Assembly: GCA_016713535.1 (NCBI GenBank)
Contig: JADJOY010000009.1
Coordinates: 62,001-126,000 of the forward strand
DNA length: 64,000 bases
Source: Deltaproteobacteria bacterium
GTDB taxonomy: Bacteria; JADJOY01
Reading direction: 5' to 3'
A program made the translations under genes and the position numbers. Below the pieces are notes generated by a model. The model ran no database searches. It worked only from the letters and a program-made list of their open reading frames with translations, and was not told the origin of the DNA. Each line of letters begins with the position of its first letter. The first letter of the stretch is position 1. This document shows positions 41,815 through 52,200 of the stretch, one piece after another.

Positions 41815-43888
41815 TCACAGGAACTTGTAGGCGAGCGACCCGTAGACGGTGAACCGCTCGGGGGTCGCGCTCCCCTCGTTGGCGGCGAGCGGCTGCCGGA
41901 CCGCGGTGTCGAAGGCGTTGAACACCGTGACTCCAGCCTCCAGGTTCGGCGTCAGGAAGTTCGCCCACGCCAGGTTCAGGTCGAGGAGCGCCGCGGTGGG
42001 CGCCGACCGGGCGTCTCGCGCGCGCCGATCGAGGGTGGACGGGAAGTACTCGGCGGCCGCCGAGATCCGCACGATCGTCGCCAGCGAGACGTCCTCGGTG
42101 ATCCGGAACCTCGAGATGAGGTTGGCGCGGACCTGCGGGTAGTTGAGGAGCTGGCCGTCTGCGTCGGCCGTGGTCAGCGGGCCGAAGCGCGAGTCCTCGA
42201 GGAACGCGCGAGCGAGCGACACGTTCGCCCTCCTGGCGGAAGTTGCCGAAGGCCGCGTGCCCCTCCCACTCGACGCCGAACGACTCGACGCTGCCGTAGT
42301 TCACGAACGTCCGGAACGTGGGGCTGGCGTTGTTGGAGTTGAAGATGATGAGGTCGTCGAGCTGGCTGAAGAAGCCCGTGATGCTGGTACCGAACCGGCG
42401 TGACGGCTCGTAGGCGAGCTGAAGCTCGTGGGACCGCATCTCCTCGTTGTCGACGCCTCGCTGGGCGCGCTCCAGCGCGGCGACGTCCTCGGGGGTCTGA
42501 CCCGGGCGCGCGAGCACCAGCGCCCCGTACTGGAACCCGGAGGGCCTCAAGAATCCGGTCTGGTAGATGTACTTGAGGTTCAGCGCCGCGGTCGGGTGGA
42601 GCCGCACGGCGACCTTGGGCTCGAGCTGGTCGTCGAAGATGTCGAAATAGGAGTACCGAAGCGCGCCCGTCAGCGTCAGCCAGTCGGTCGTGGCCCACTC
42701 GTACTGAGCGAACGGCGAGACCTCGCTCGGCGCGCTCTCCTCGACCCGTCGTCCGGTGCGCGTCGGCTGGTGCGAGTAGTCCTCGTACCAGGTCTGCTTG
42801 GCGTCGACGCCGACGGTGAGGCGGTGGTCCTGGTGGGGGTGGGCGTCGGCGAGGAGCGTGCCGCCGACCCAGCGCTCCTCGAAGTCGGTGGTCGCCGCCG
42901 CGTCGCGGAAGAGCACCCGCTGCTTCCAGACGTCGCCGGAGGCCGCCGCCCGGATCCGAAGCGTGTCGGTCGGATCGAAGGTGTAGCCGAGCAGGACGTA
43001 GTTGCTGAGCATGCGCGTGGTGTCGCCGGCGAAGTTGGGCTTGTCGGCGCCATCGCTGTCCAGCGCGCGCAACGTGAGATCGAAGCCACTCGCCTGGTAC
43101 TCGCCGAAGACCTCGTAGCTCGGCCCCGTCTCGTACCGATCGGAGCGCGGCCGGTAGGGGATGTCGATGACTCCGTCGCCGTCGCTGTCGGCACCGGCCT
43201 GCGCCCCGCGGCTCACGAAGTGGCGCATCCCCGCTTCCGTGCCGTTGGACTGGTAGAACTTCCCGGACGCGTAGACGCTCTCCCCTTCGCCGAGCACCAC
43301 GCCGCCCTTGGCGTGGGCGCGCACCGTTTCGCGATTCCCGTAGCCGCCCCCGACCTGCGCGCCGTCGAACGTGGTGCCGTCCTCGGTGACGATGTTGACG
43401 ACGCCCAGCAGCGCCCCCGCCCCCCACAGCACCGAACCAGGCCCGCGCAAGACCTCGATGCGGGTCACGTTCTCCAGCGTCATCGGGAACAGGTGGTTGG
43501 GGTTGATCCCGAGGTTGAACGTGCCCGTGACGTTGTGACCGTTGATGAGCACGACGAAGTTGTAGTTGTTGTCGCTGACGATCCCTCGCGAGCCGACCAC
43601 GAAGTCGTCGATGTCCTGCACGTCCGCGAATCCCGGCACCAGGCGCAAGGCGTCGTAGAGCGTGCGGAGCCCGAGCTCGCGGATGTCTTGCTTGGTCAGC
43701 ACGGTGACGATGGCCGGGGCCTCGGCCGCCGACTGCTCGCGGCGCGACGCAGAGTCCACGACCGCCGCCCCGGAGGCCGGGAACATCAGCTCCATCACCG
43801 GGTCGTCGGCGGCGCGGGCACGCTCCTCGACGAGCATCCCGATCAACAACCATAGAAGAGGGCAGCCCGCGCGCGTGAGCCAGGCCAA
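41815..43888 (-). CDS. TonB-dependent outer-membrane receptor (frameshifted)
   Basis: Restored length is about 690 residues. After a signal region comes the plug domain: EAPAIVTVLTKQDIRELGLRTLYDALRLVPGF, GSRGIVSDNNYNFVVLINGH, VTRIEVLRGPGSVLWGAGALLGVVNIVT. A 22-strand-type barrel follows, ending with the aromatic TVYGSLAYKFL. The frame breaks at CCC 42228-42230: upstream AFGNFRQE, downstream ANVSLARAFLEDSRFGPL; removing one base joins them. The start is unsure: TTG 43888 gives a complete signal peptide (LTRAGCPLLWLLIGM...ARA), while ATG 43837 would truncate it. A calcium-like DSDGDGVID loop lies in the barrel. I looked for a cobalamin riboswitch upstream and saw none, so the substrate is unknown. 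Confidence 0.8.
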
Positions 43889-44117
43889 CCGGCCCGGCTG
43901 GCGAGCGCGGCGTGACGACGTGGAGGAGCAGCTCGGCGTCGATCGCACGATTCGTCCCCGGCGCAGCCGATCCGAGGTCGGCGTGCGTGCCGGCCTCGCT
44001 CGGGTGCAATGGCGTTGATAGGGCAATCCGCCTAGGTTTGCAACATCGGTTCTAGCGGCGGCGACGGTTGGCGCGGCGCCCGACACGACCTGCACCCTCA
44101 CCGGAGGTTCGACAGTC

Positions 44118-44807
44118 ATGGCACGGCCCTGGCTCACCCTCGATCGCGTCGAGACCGCCGACGGCGTCCTCGAGCTGCGCCGCCGCGGCGCGCGCGATTT
44201 CCACATCCTGCGCGCCGGCAAGGTGCTGATGACCAGCACCCAGCAGCGCTCGGAGGAGGCGCTCGGCACGCTGGCGTGCCGGGCGATCGCCCCGCGCCAC
44301 GATCGTCCCCGCGTGCTCGTGGCCGGCCTCGGCATGGGCTACACGCTGCGCGCCGCGCTCGATGACTTGCCGGCGGGTGCGGCGGTGGTCGTCGCCGAGC
44401 TCCACGAGGCCGTGGTGCGGTGGGTGCGCGACCCACTGGCGGCGCTCACGTCGGACGTGCTCGCGGACCCGCGCGTGACGGTGGCGCTCGGCGACGTCGC
44501 CGAGGTCGTCGCGGGCGCCGCCGCCGCGGCCGCCGAGCGCTTCGACGCGATCGTCCTCGACCTCTACGAGGGCCCGCGCCCGGGAGTCGGCGACCCCGCC
44601 GACGATCACGTGTTCGGCGCGGCTGCGCTGGCCCGCGCACGCGAGGCGCTCGCGCCGGACGGAGTGCTCGCGATCTGGTCGGAAGCCGTGGTCGCGAGCT
44701 TCGAGAGGCGCATCCGCGCCGCCGGTTTCTCCCTCGAGGTGCTCCACCCCGCGCGCGGCGCGCGGCGCTACGTGGTCTACCTCGCGCGACCTACGCGGAA
44801 GCGCTGA
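44118..44807 (+). CDS. Spermidine synthase-like (SAM-fold) protein
   Basis: 229 residues. The N-terminus (TADGVLELRRRGARDFHILRAGKVLMTSTQQRSEEALG) and nucleotide loop VLVAGLGMGYTLRAAL, followed by VVVAELHEAVVRWVRD and DAIVLDLYEGP, match the spermidine-synthase superfamily. It lacks parts of the canonical polyamine-binding site (the usual D..DP is LDLYEGP), so it may be a methyltransferase-like or aminopropyltransferase-like enzyme with another substrate. RBS CCGGAGG precedes ATG 44118. The 3' end overlaps the convergent acyltransferase gene by 17 bp. Confidence 0.7.
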   Translation: MARPWLTLDRVETADGVLELRRRGARDFHILRAGKVLMTSTQQRSEEALGTLACRAIAPRHDRPRVLVAGLGMGYTLRAALDDLPAGAAVVVAELHEAVVRWVRDPLAALTSDVLADPRVTVALGDVAEVVAGAAAAAAERFDAIVLDLYEGPRPGVGDPADDHVFGAAALARAREALAPDGVLAIWSEAVVASFERRIRAAGFSLEVLHPARGARRYVVYLARPTRKR

Positions 44808-46005
44808 GCGCGCGCGGCGCGCGCCACCAGCGGTCGCGAATCCGGAGCACGAGCGGGTCCCACAGGCGCGCCAGCGCCATCACGAGCGCCAGGTACGCAG
44901 GCAACAACGGCCAGAACCAGCGGCCGAGGTCACCCACCAGCGCTTGCCAGGTCCCGGTCCCGAGACGAAGCAAGTCCTGCATCACCAGGATCGACAGGGA
45001 ATGGTGCCCTGCCCAGCTCGTGAGCGGCCCGATCGCGGGCACCCGACGCACCGCGTCCGCGATCCACCACGTCGCGGGCAGCGCAAGTGCGAGCGGCAGC
45101 ACCGGTCCGATCACCCCGGCGAGCGTGCCGGGTCGGTTCGCGGCGGCGGCGAGCCAGAACGCCATCGCTACCCAGAGGCCGGCGATCGCCGCGAGCGCGT
45201 AGGCGGCGACCGCCCTCGCCGGGAGCCAGAGTCGCGGCAGCGTGGCGGCGGTGACCATGCCGAGCGCCACTGGCGCGAGCCGGAATGGGATCCAGTAGAG
45301 GACGGTCGGGTTGGGGCCGAAGCTCGGCAGCGGATCGGCGTGAAACGCCCACGCCCGCGCGGCCCACGTGAACGCCAGGACCGCCGCCAGGAAACGGGAG
45401 GCACCCAGCGCATGGTAGAGCCTACGCAGAGCCGGGAAAAGCACGTAGATCTGCAGCAGCAGCATCACGTACCACATCGACGGCGCGACCACCTGGAAGG
45501 TGCGCACGTCCTGGAATCGGCCGAGCACCGAGAGCGAGCGCACGACATCGTGCGCCTCGAAGCGATAGGGCCCACGCGCCAGGCGTGTACCGTGGTGCAC
45601 CTCTTCCGCGAACGAGGTGTGGGCGAGCGCGGCTCGCAGCGCGGCCAGCGCCACCAGCAGCACGGCGAACAGCAAGCTTCCCAGCCAGTAGTTGGGCAGC
45701 ACGGCCCGGGCACGGCGGCGCAGGAACGGGCCGAAGGCGCGGGGCGGCGCACGCATCAGCACCACCCCGGTCACGAACAGGAAGAGATCGGGTCGAAACG
45801 CCGGCGCGGCGACGAGGGTGTGGGCCAGCTCGCCGAGCATCGCCCGCAGATCGGCGGCGGCGAGGGCGGCCACGAACCCGCGCGCCGGCGCTTCGCCAGC
45901 GTCGACCCCGCGGACGCCGGCGTGGAGGTGGAAGGCCGTGACGGCGGCGATGGTGAGGCCACGCAGCACGTCGAGGGTTGGATCCCGTCGCGGGAGCGAA
46001 GTCAT
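44791..46005 (-). CDS. Acyltransferase-3 (OafA/NodX-like) membrane protein
   Basis: 404 residues with about ten hydrophobic segments. The N-terminal RDPTLDVLRGLTIAAVTAFHLH is the hallmark RxxxxD.LRG..i..V...H of acyltransferase-3 proteins. Later AGHHSLSILVMQDLL also fits the family (S.y.iYl.H-like end). Such proteins acylate sugars or lipids at the inner membrane using acyl donors. It is divergent from the megasynthase gene across 255 bp, so it could acylate or modify that system's product, but this is positional inference only. Confidence 0.75.
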   Translation of the reverse strand: MTSLPRRDPTLDVLRGLTIAAVTAFHLHAGVRGVDAGEAPARGFVAALAAADLRAMLGELAHTLVAAPAFRPDLFLFVTGVVLMRAPPRAFGPFLRRRARAVLPNYWLGSLLFAVLLVALAALRAALAHTSFAEEVHHGTRLARGPYRFEAHDVVRSLSVLGRFQDVRTFQVVAPSMWYVMLLLQIYVLFPALRRLYHALGASRFLAAVLAFTWAARAWAFHADPLPSFGPNPTVLYWIPFRLAPVALGMVTAATLPRLWLPARAVAAYALAAIAGLWVAMAFWLAAAANRPGTLAGVIGPVLPLALALPATWWIADAVRRVPAIGPLTSWAGHHSLSILVMQDLLRLGTGTWQALVGDLGRWFWPLLPAYLALVMALARLWDPLVLRIRDRWWRAPRALSASA

Positions 46006-46178
46006 CTGAGCGTTCCGGCCGGCCCGACGCGCCGCGGCTCGAGCCTGGGGATGGCACGACGTACGTCGTTAGGGAAGCCCCTATTGGACGCCTTGGTTGT
46101 TCACCTTCCCGCACCGGCCGCCGCGCCGCGCAAACCCGGAGGCGGGCAGAAATTCCCAGACATTTTAGCTAGTTAGGA

Positions 46179-46209
46179 TTGACTTACCGCTCGTCGCGTC
46201 GAATACGAT
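46179..46209 (+). promoter_or_regulatory. Candidate sigma-70-type promoter for the megasynthase operon
   Basis: TTGACT (46179-46184) and TACGAT (46204-46209) with a 19-bp spacer lie within an unusually AT-rich stretch (46160-46185) of the 255-bp divergent gap 46006-46260. The spacing is longer than ideal, so confidence is low. The rest of the gap shows no gene. Confidence 0.35.
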
Positions 46210-46260
46210 CAAGGGTTCGTGCTCACCGGCCCGTCCCCTCCGGGTCGGAGAAAGGCGTTC

Positions 46261-49200
46261 GTGCATCGACTCGATCAGGATCCGCTCGCGATCGTCGGCA
46301 TGGCGGTGCGGCTCCCCGGCGCGCCGGAACTCGAGGCGTACTGGCGGCTGCTCCACGAGGGGCGCAGCGCGATCGCGCCGCTGCCGACCTCGCGCCTCGA
46401 TCGTGCGCTCTATTTCCAGCCCGGCGACGCGGTGTCGGGGAAGACCTACACCGAGCTCGGCGGCACCGTCCCGGACGAAGACCTCGACCCCACACGGCTC
46501 GGTCTCGACGCCGACGAACTCGCGAGCGCCGACCGCGCTCACCTGTGGTTCCTCGACACGGTCCTCGCCGCGCTTCGCGGGGCGTCGCTCGACGCGGGCT
46601 CGCTCGCCGGGCAGCGTGTCGGCGTCTACGTCGGCCACGCGCGCGGCAGCACGCTGGTGAGCGACATCGGCTTCGCCGCGAGCGTCGAGTCGATGACCGC
46701 GGCGATCCGCCAGGACCCCGCCTACCGGTCCCTCCCGGACCCCCTCCAGCGTGAGCTCGCCGAGGCACTCGTCGAGGGTGTCCGAGGCCGGTACCCGCGG
46801 ATCCGCCCCGATGGCGGCCCCTTCACGCAGCCCAACGCCGCCGCGGGCTGGATTGCACGACACCTGCGTACCGACGGACCGTACATGGCGGTCGACGCCG
46901 CGTGCGCGTCGAGCTTCGCCGCACTCGACCTCGCGGCGCGCGCGATCCACCGCGGCGAGATCGAGCGCGCGATCGTCGGCGGCTGCAGCTACAACCAGTG
47001 GTCGAGCCTGGTGCTCTTCAGCCAGGCACAAGCGCTGAGCCGCACCGGCAGCTTCCCGTTCGACGCGCGCGCCGACGGCTTCGTGAGCTCGGACGGCTAC
47101 GCGGCGTTGCTGGTGGAGCGGCTCGCCGACGCGCGCGCCGCCGGCCGCACCGTGCTGGGCGTGATCCGCGGCATCGGAGGGAGCTGCGACGGCCGCGGCA
47201 AGAGCCTGTGGGCGCCGCTCCAGGCGGGCCAGGTGGAGGCGATCCGGCGCGCGTATCACGAGGGGTTGAGCCCGGCGGACGTTCAGGTCGTGGAAGCCCA
47301 CGCGACCGGCACCCAGGTCGGCGACGCCACCGAGATCCGCGCCCTCACCGAGGCCTTCGGCGCGCTCGGCGGCGCCGCTGGGGCGCCCCGGCCGATCGGC
47401 TCCGCGAAGAGCAACGTCGGCCACACCCGCGAGACCGCGGGCTTCGCCGCGCTGGTGAAGATGCTGCTCGCGATGCGCGAGGGCGTGGTGCCGCCTACCG
47501 CGAACCTGGTCGACCTGACCCCCGAGGTGGCGTGGGACGAGGTGCCGTTCCGGCCGCTCAAGGCGGCCGAGCCGTGGCCCGACCGCGAGGGCGAGCCGCG
47601 ACGCGCCGCGGTCGACGCGTTCGGCATCGGCGGCCTCAACTACCACGTGGTGATCGAGCGGCCGCTCGAGGTCGTGGCTCCCGTGGCCAAGAAGGCCCGC
47701 AAGGGCGCGAAATCGGCCGCCGCGAAGCACGCCCCCGCCCTGGCCCACACCGCGCGCGCGGACACACCGCCGATCCCGTCCACCGCGGTCGTGGCCCTCG
47801 GCGTCGGCGTGGTGCTGCCCGACACGTTCGCGATCGAGCGCTTCGCCGCTCTCGGCGACGGCGAGGTGCCGTTCGGCGCGCCCGACGTGGAGCGCTGGGA
47901 CGCGAGCCTCTACGTGAGCCCCGACGGCGCGCCGTATCGCATCCGCGACGCGCGCGCCGGGTGGGTGCGCGGCTGGCAGCTCGACTGGCGGAGCTTCAAG
48001 ATCCCGCCCAAGCAGCTCGAGCAGGCCGATCCCCTTCAGTTCATGTTGCTCGACTCGGTGGCGCAGGCGTTGCGCCTCGCGGGTCTCGAGCAGCTCTCGA
48101 ACGACGACCGCAAGCGCACCGCGGTGTACGTGGGCTCGGTGTTCGGCGGCGATTTCACCGGCGACCTCAACCTGGGCCTGCGCGCCCCCGAGCTGGTGCG
48201 CCACCTCGAGGCCGAGCTGCGCGGGCGTGGCCTCCCGGGCGAGGACGGGCGCGCGTTGCTGGCCGCGGCCGCCACCCGCCTGCGGCAGCGCTTCCCGATC
48301 GCGGACGAAGCCGGGAGCTTCTCGAGCAGCACGCTCGCGAGCCGGATCTCCAAGCACTTCGACTTCATGGGCCCGTGCGCCGCGATGGATGCCGAGGAGG
48401 CGAGCGGCCTGGCGAGCCTCACCGCCGGGCTCGACGCGCTTCGCGCCGGTGAGTGCGAGCTCGCGGTGTGCTGCGGCGCGCAGCGCACGCTCCACCACAC
48501 CCGCTTCGAGCAATACGACCGCATGGGTCGCCTGGCGCACGGGGCGGGGGGCGATTTCCTCCTCGGTGAGGGCGCGGTGGCGCTGGTGCTCGCACGCGCC
48601 GACTCGCCGCTGGCCCAGGGCCGGACACCGTTCGCGACGTTCGGCGAGGTGACGGCTTCGTCGAGCCGCGCCGGCGGCATCGACGCGCTTCGACGCGCGG
48701 TCGCACGCGCGACGAGCGGCGCCGCCGAGGCGCAGAGGCCGGCCTTGCTCGCGCGCTTCGCGACCTCCGCGAGCGCGGACGCGACCGCGGAGAGCGAGCT
48801 TCACGCGGTCGAGGGCGGCGCGGCCGCGCCGCTCGCGATCTCGGCCGCCGACCGCGTCGGGATGACCCAGGGTGCGGCCGCGCTCGTCAGCCTCGTCGAC
48901 GCGCTGGGAGTCGCCGGTCGCCGCGCCGACGAGCTCGGCGCAGGCGCGGCGGAGGGCGCCCCGCTACCGGTCGCGCTTCACGGCATCGGCTTGCGCGGCC
49001 TCGCGTATCACGCCCGTTTCGATGCCCATCCCGAGGCGTGGCGGGCGCTCGCGAGCGCGGCGGACGCCGCGCCGGAGGTCGCGCCGAACGTGGCACTCGC
49101 GCCGGCCGCGGTGGGCGCGCGGATCGTGCGTCTCGGCGCCGCGTCGCGCGAGGCGCTCGCGGCGCGCATCCAGGCGGTGCTCACCGACGTGACCTCGGCG

Positions 49201-52200
49201 TGGGAGCTCGCCGCGCGCGGTGGCCGCTTCGGCGACCACGAGACCTGGCGCCTCGCGGTGGTGGCATCCGACCCGGAAAGCCTGCGCGCCAAGCTCACCT
49301 CGGTCCGGGAGGCTCCGGACTCGCTGGCCCTCGCCGCGGCGCTCCACGAGCAGGGCGTGTTCTTGGTGCAGCGCCCGTCCTCGCCGCCCGGGCTGGCGTT
49401 CGCGTTCAGCGGCCAGGGATCCCAGTACGGTGGAATGCGCGGTCTCGTCGAGGCGTACCCCGTCACGCGCACGGTCATCGAGGAGCTCGACCGCGAGCTC
49501 GCGGCGCTCGGCGAGCCGAGCTTCGCCGAGATCGCGTGGTCCGAGGCGGGCGCCGAGCGTCTCGGCACCGACACCTGGCGCACGCAGATCTCGGTCTTCT
49601 CCGCGGACCTGCTGGTGCACCGCGTGCTCGCGAGCCTCGGTGTCGCGCCGTCGGTGGTGTTCGGCCACAGCTACGGGGAGTACCCGGCGATGGTGGCGAC
49701 CGGCGCCTGGTCGCTGGCGACCGGCATGCGCGCCACCCACGGCCGCTGCAAGGCGCTCGATGGGCTCGGCGCCCCGCGCGGCAAGCTCGTATCCACCTCG
49801 GCCTCCCTCGCCCAGATCGAGGAGGTGGTGAGGTCGTTCGCGGGGCGCGGCTTCGTGGCGCCCGCCAACTTCAACAGCCCCGAGCAGACGGTGCTCGCCG
49901 TCGAGACCGCGCTCGTCCAGGAGGTCGCGGACGCCATCGAGGCCACCGGCGAGGTCGCGCGGGTGCTGGCGGTGCCGCAGCCGTTCCACAGCGCGCTCCT
50001 CGCCGACGCCAAGCCCGAGCTCGCCCGGGTGCTCGACGGCTGCGCGATCCGGCCGCCGCGCACGCCGCTCCTGAGCGGGATCGGCAACGAATACGTCGCC
50101 GAGCCGAGCGTGATCCGCGCTCGGCTGGTCGATCAGCTCACCGAGCCGCTCCGGTTCGTCGAGATGGTGCGCCGCGCGTACGCGGACGGCGCGCGCGTGT
50201 TCGTCGAGGTCGGCCCGCGCACGGTCCTGGCTCGGCTGATCCGCAGCATCCTCAAGTCCGAGCCGGTCGCGGTGGTGTGCTGCGACCACCCCAAGGTGCC
50301 GGGACGCGAGCAGATCCTGCGGGTGCAGGCACTCCTCGAGACCCAGGATCTGTGGCCGGCCGCGAGCACCCGCGCGGCGGCGGGAGCGGCCGAGCCAGCC
50401 ACTGCGGGCGGCGTGTGGCCGTACGCGCGAACCCGCGAGCTACCCGCGCCAGCGGCGGTGGCGATCCCGCACTTCGATGCGACGCAGCGGCGACGTGCCA
50501 AGGTCGCCGAGCGCAGCGACGCGACGCGAGCCCCGCAGCTCACCCCGGCCACCGCGACCGATGCGCCGGCGGCGAGCGCGGACGCGCCCCCGCCCACCAC
50601 CGCGAACAGCGAGATCGAGGCGCTGCTGGTCAAGTTCGTGTGTGACCAGACCGGCTATCCACCCGAGGTCGTGACCCTCGACCAGGACCTCGAAGCCGAC
50701 CTCGGCATCGACTCGATCAAGAAGGCGCGGCTGCTGGGCGAGCTGCGCGACCAGTTCCACATCAAGCTGCCCGCGGGCGGAGGTGGCGCGAGCCTCGCCC
50801 AGTTCGTCACGCTCCGCGACATCGCGAAGTTCCTCGCCGAGAAGGCACTGCTCCCCGCCGGCGGCGGGAGCACGAGCGCGGCGGCGCCGTCCGCGGCGGG
50901 GTCCGCCGCCGAGCCCGCGCGCGCCGACAGGGCCGCTGCAGCCGGCGCGAGCGCCTCCGCGAAGCTCGCGCGCGAGCTGGTGCTCCGCCTCGGCGGCTCC
51001 GACCGCGACATGGGGCGGCGCCATGGCGAGCGCTTCGCGAGCGCGATCCACGGCACGTTGCGACGCTTCCAGGAGCTCCTCGGCGTGAAGAGCGCGAACG
51101 AGCTGCCGATGGCGCGCGAGGCGCTCGGCCAGCAAGCCGCGTATTACGACGACGCGGCGCTCGAGGAGATGCGCGGCATCGCCGAGGGCACGGGAGTCGC
51201 GGCCGAGTCGATCATCGCGCTCAACCTCGCCATGGAGCCGCAGTTCGACGCCGCCGGCTGCACCCAGCTCGCCGTCACGAGCGCCGCCAACGGTGGCGGG
51301 CCGCTGCTCCACGCCGCCAACGAGGACAGCCCGGCCGGGCTCCGGCTCGGTAACGACATGGTGCGGTCGGTGCTGGTTCGCCATCCATCGGCCGCGGCGG
51401 GCTCCGGCTCGCCGCGCCACGCGTGCGCGATCCTCGGCGTCGCCGGCCAGGTGGGCGGCATCAACGGCACCAACGAGCGCGGGCTCACGGTGTCGAGCAC
51501 CATGCTCCTCGACCGTCCGCGCGACCTGAGCGCGCTCGGGCGCGTCCATCCGCTCCTCGTGCTGCGCATCCTCGAGCAGGCGAGCACTCTCGACGAAGCG
51601 CTCGCGATCGTGACGAGCTGGCCGCGCGTCGGCGCCTGGAGCCTTCTCGTCTCCCACGCCCCGAGCGACGAGATCGCGTACCTCGAATACGACGGCGCGG
51701 CACTCGCCGTGCGCCGCGGCGTCGACCGCATCCTCACCACCAACCACAGCCAGCTGCTGAGCGCCGGCGAAGAGGTTCCGGAACACTCGCTGCATCGGCT
51801 CCGCCGCGCCGAAGCGCTCCTGCCCGAGGGTGCGCTCGGCGACGCCGACGTGCGCGCGCTGCTCCGCGACCGCTTCGACCTGGCGCGCGGGCGCGAGGTC
51901 CGCCACCCGACCATGAACACGGTGTGTCGGGTCGACAACCAGGCGAGCTTCGTGCGCGAGGTCGGCGCAGGCGCGGACTCGTTCGCGGTGACACCCGGAC
52001 CGCGCCACGGCGCCGACGCCGAGCAGTTCCTGGTGTTCGAGCCGGCCCGGTGGTGGAGCGAGGAAGCCGAGGGCACCGCCGCCGAGCGCGCCGGACGGCG
52101 GATGCGCCGCTGGGTGCTGCGCAGCTTGCCCGCCGCCCCCGATACCCAGCGCCGCGCGGCGAACGCCGCCCTGCCGACCTGGGTGATCGGCTCCGACGCG

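Noticed and set aside
41224-42342. NTF2-like protein extended to 372 residues
   Set aside because: The extension is antisense to the TonB receptor barrel; a one-base correction yields an IDLAEVLGR end at 41773.
43889-44117. Possible cobalamin riboswitch upstream of the TonB receptor
   Set aside because: No B12-box-like sequence or matching stem order was seen in the 229-bp gap.
46165-48804. 879-residue open frame antisense to the synthase KS domains
   Set aside because: No recognisable domains and extreme Arg/Glu composition; the plus strand carries complete KS motifs.
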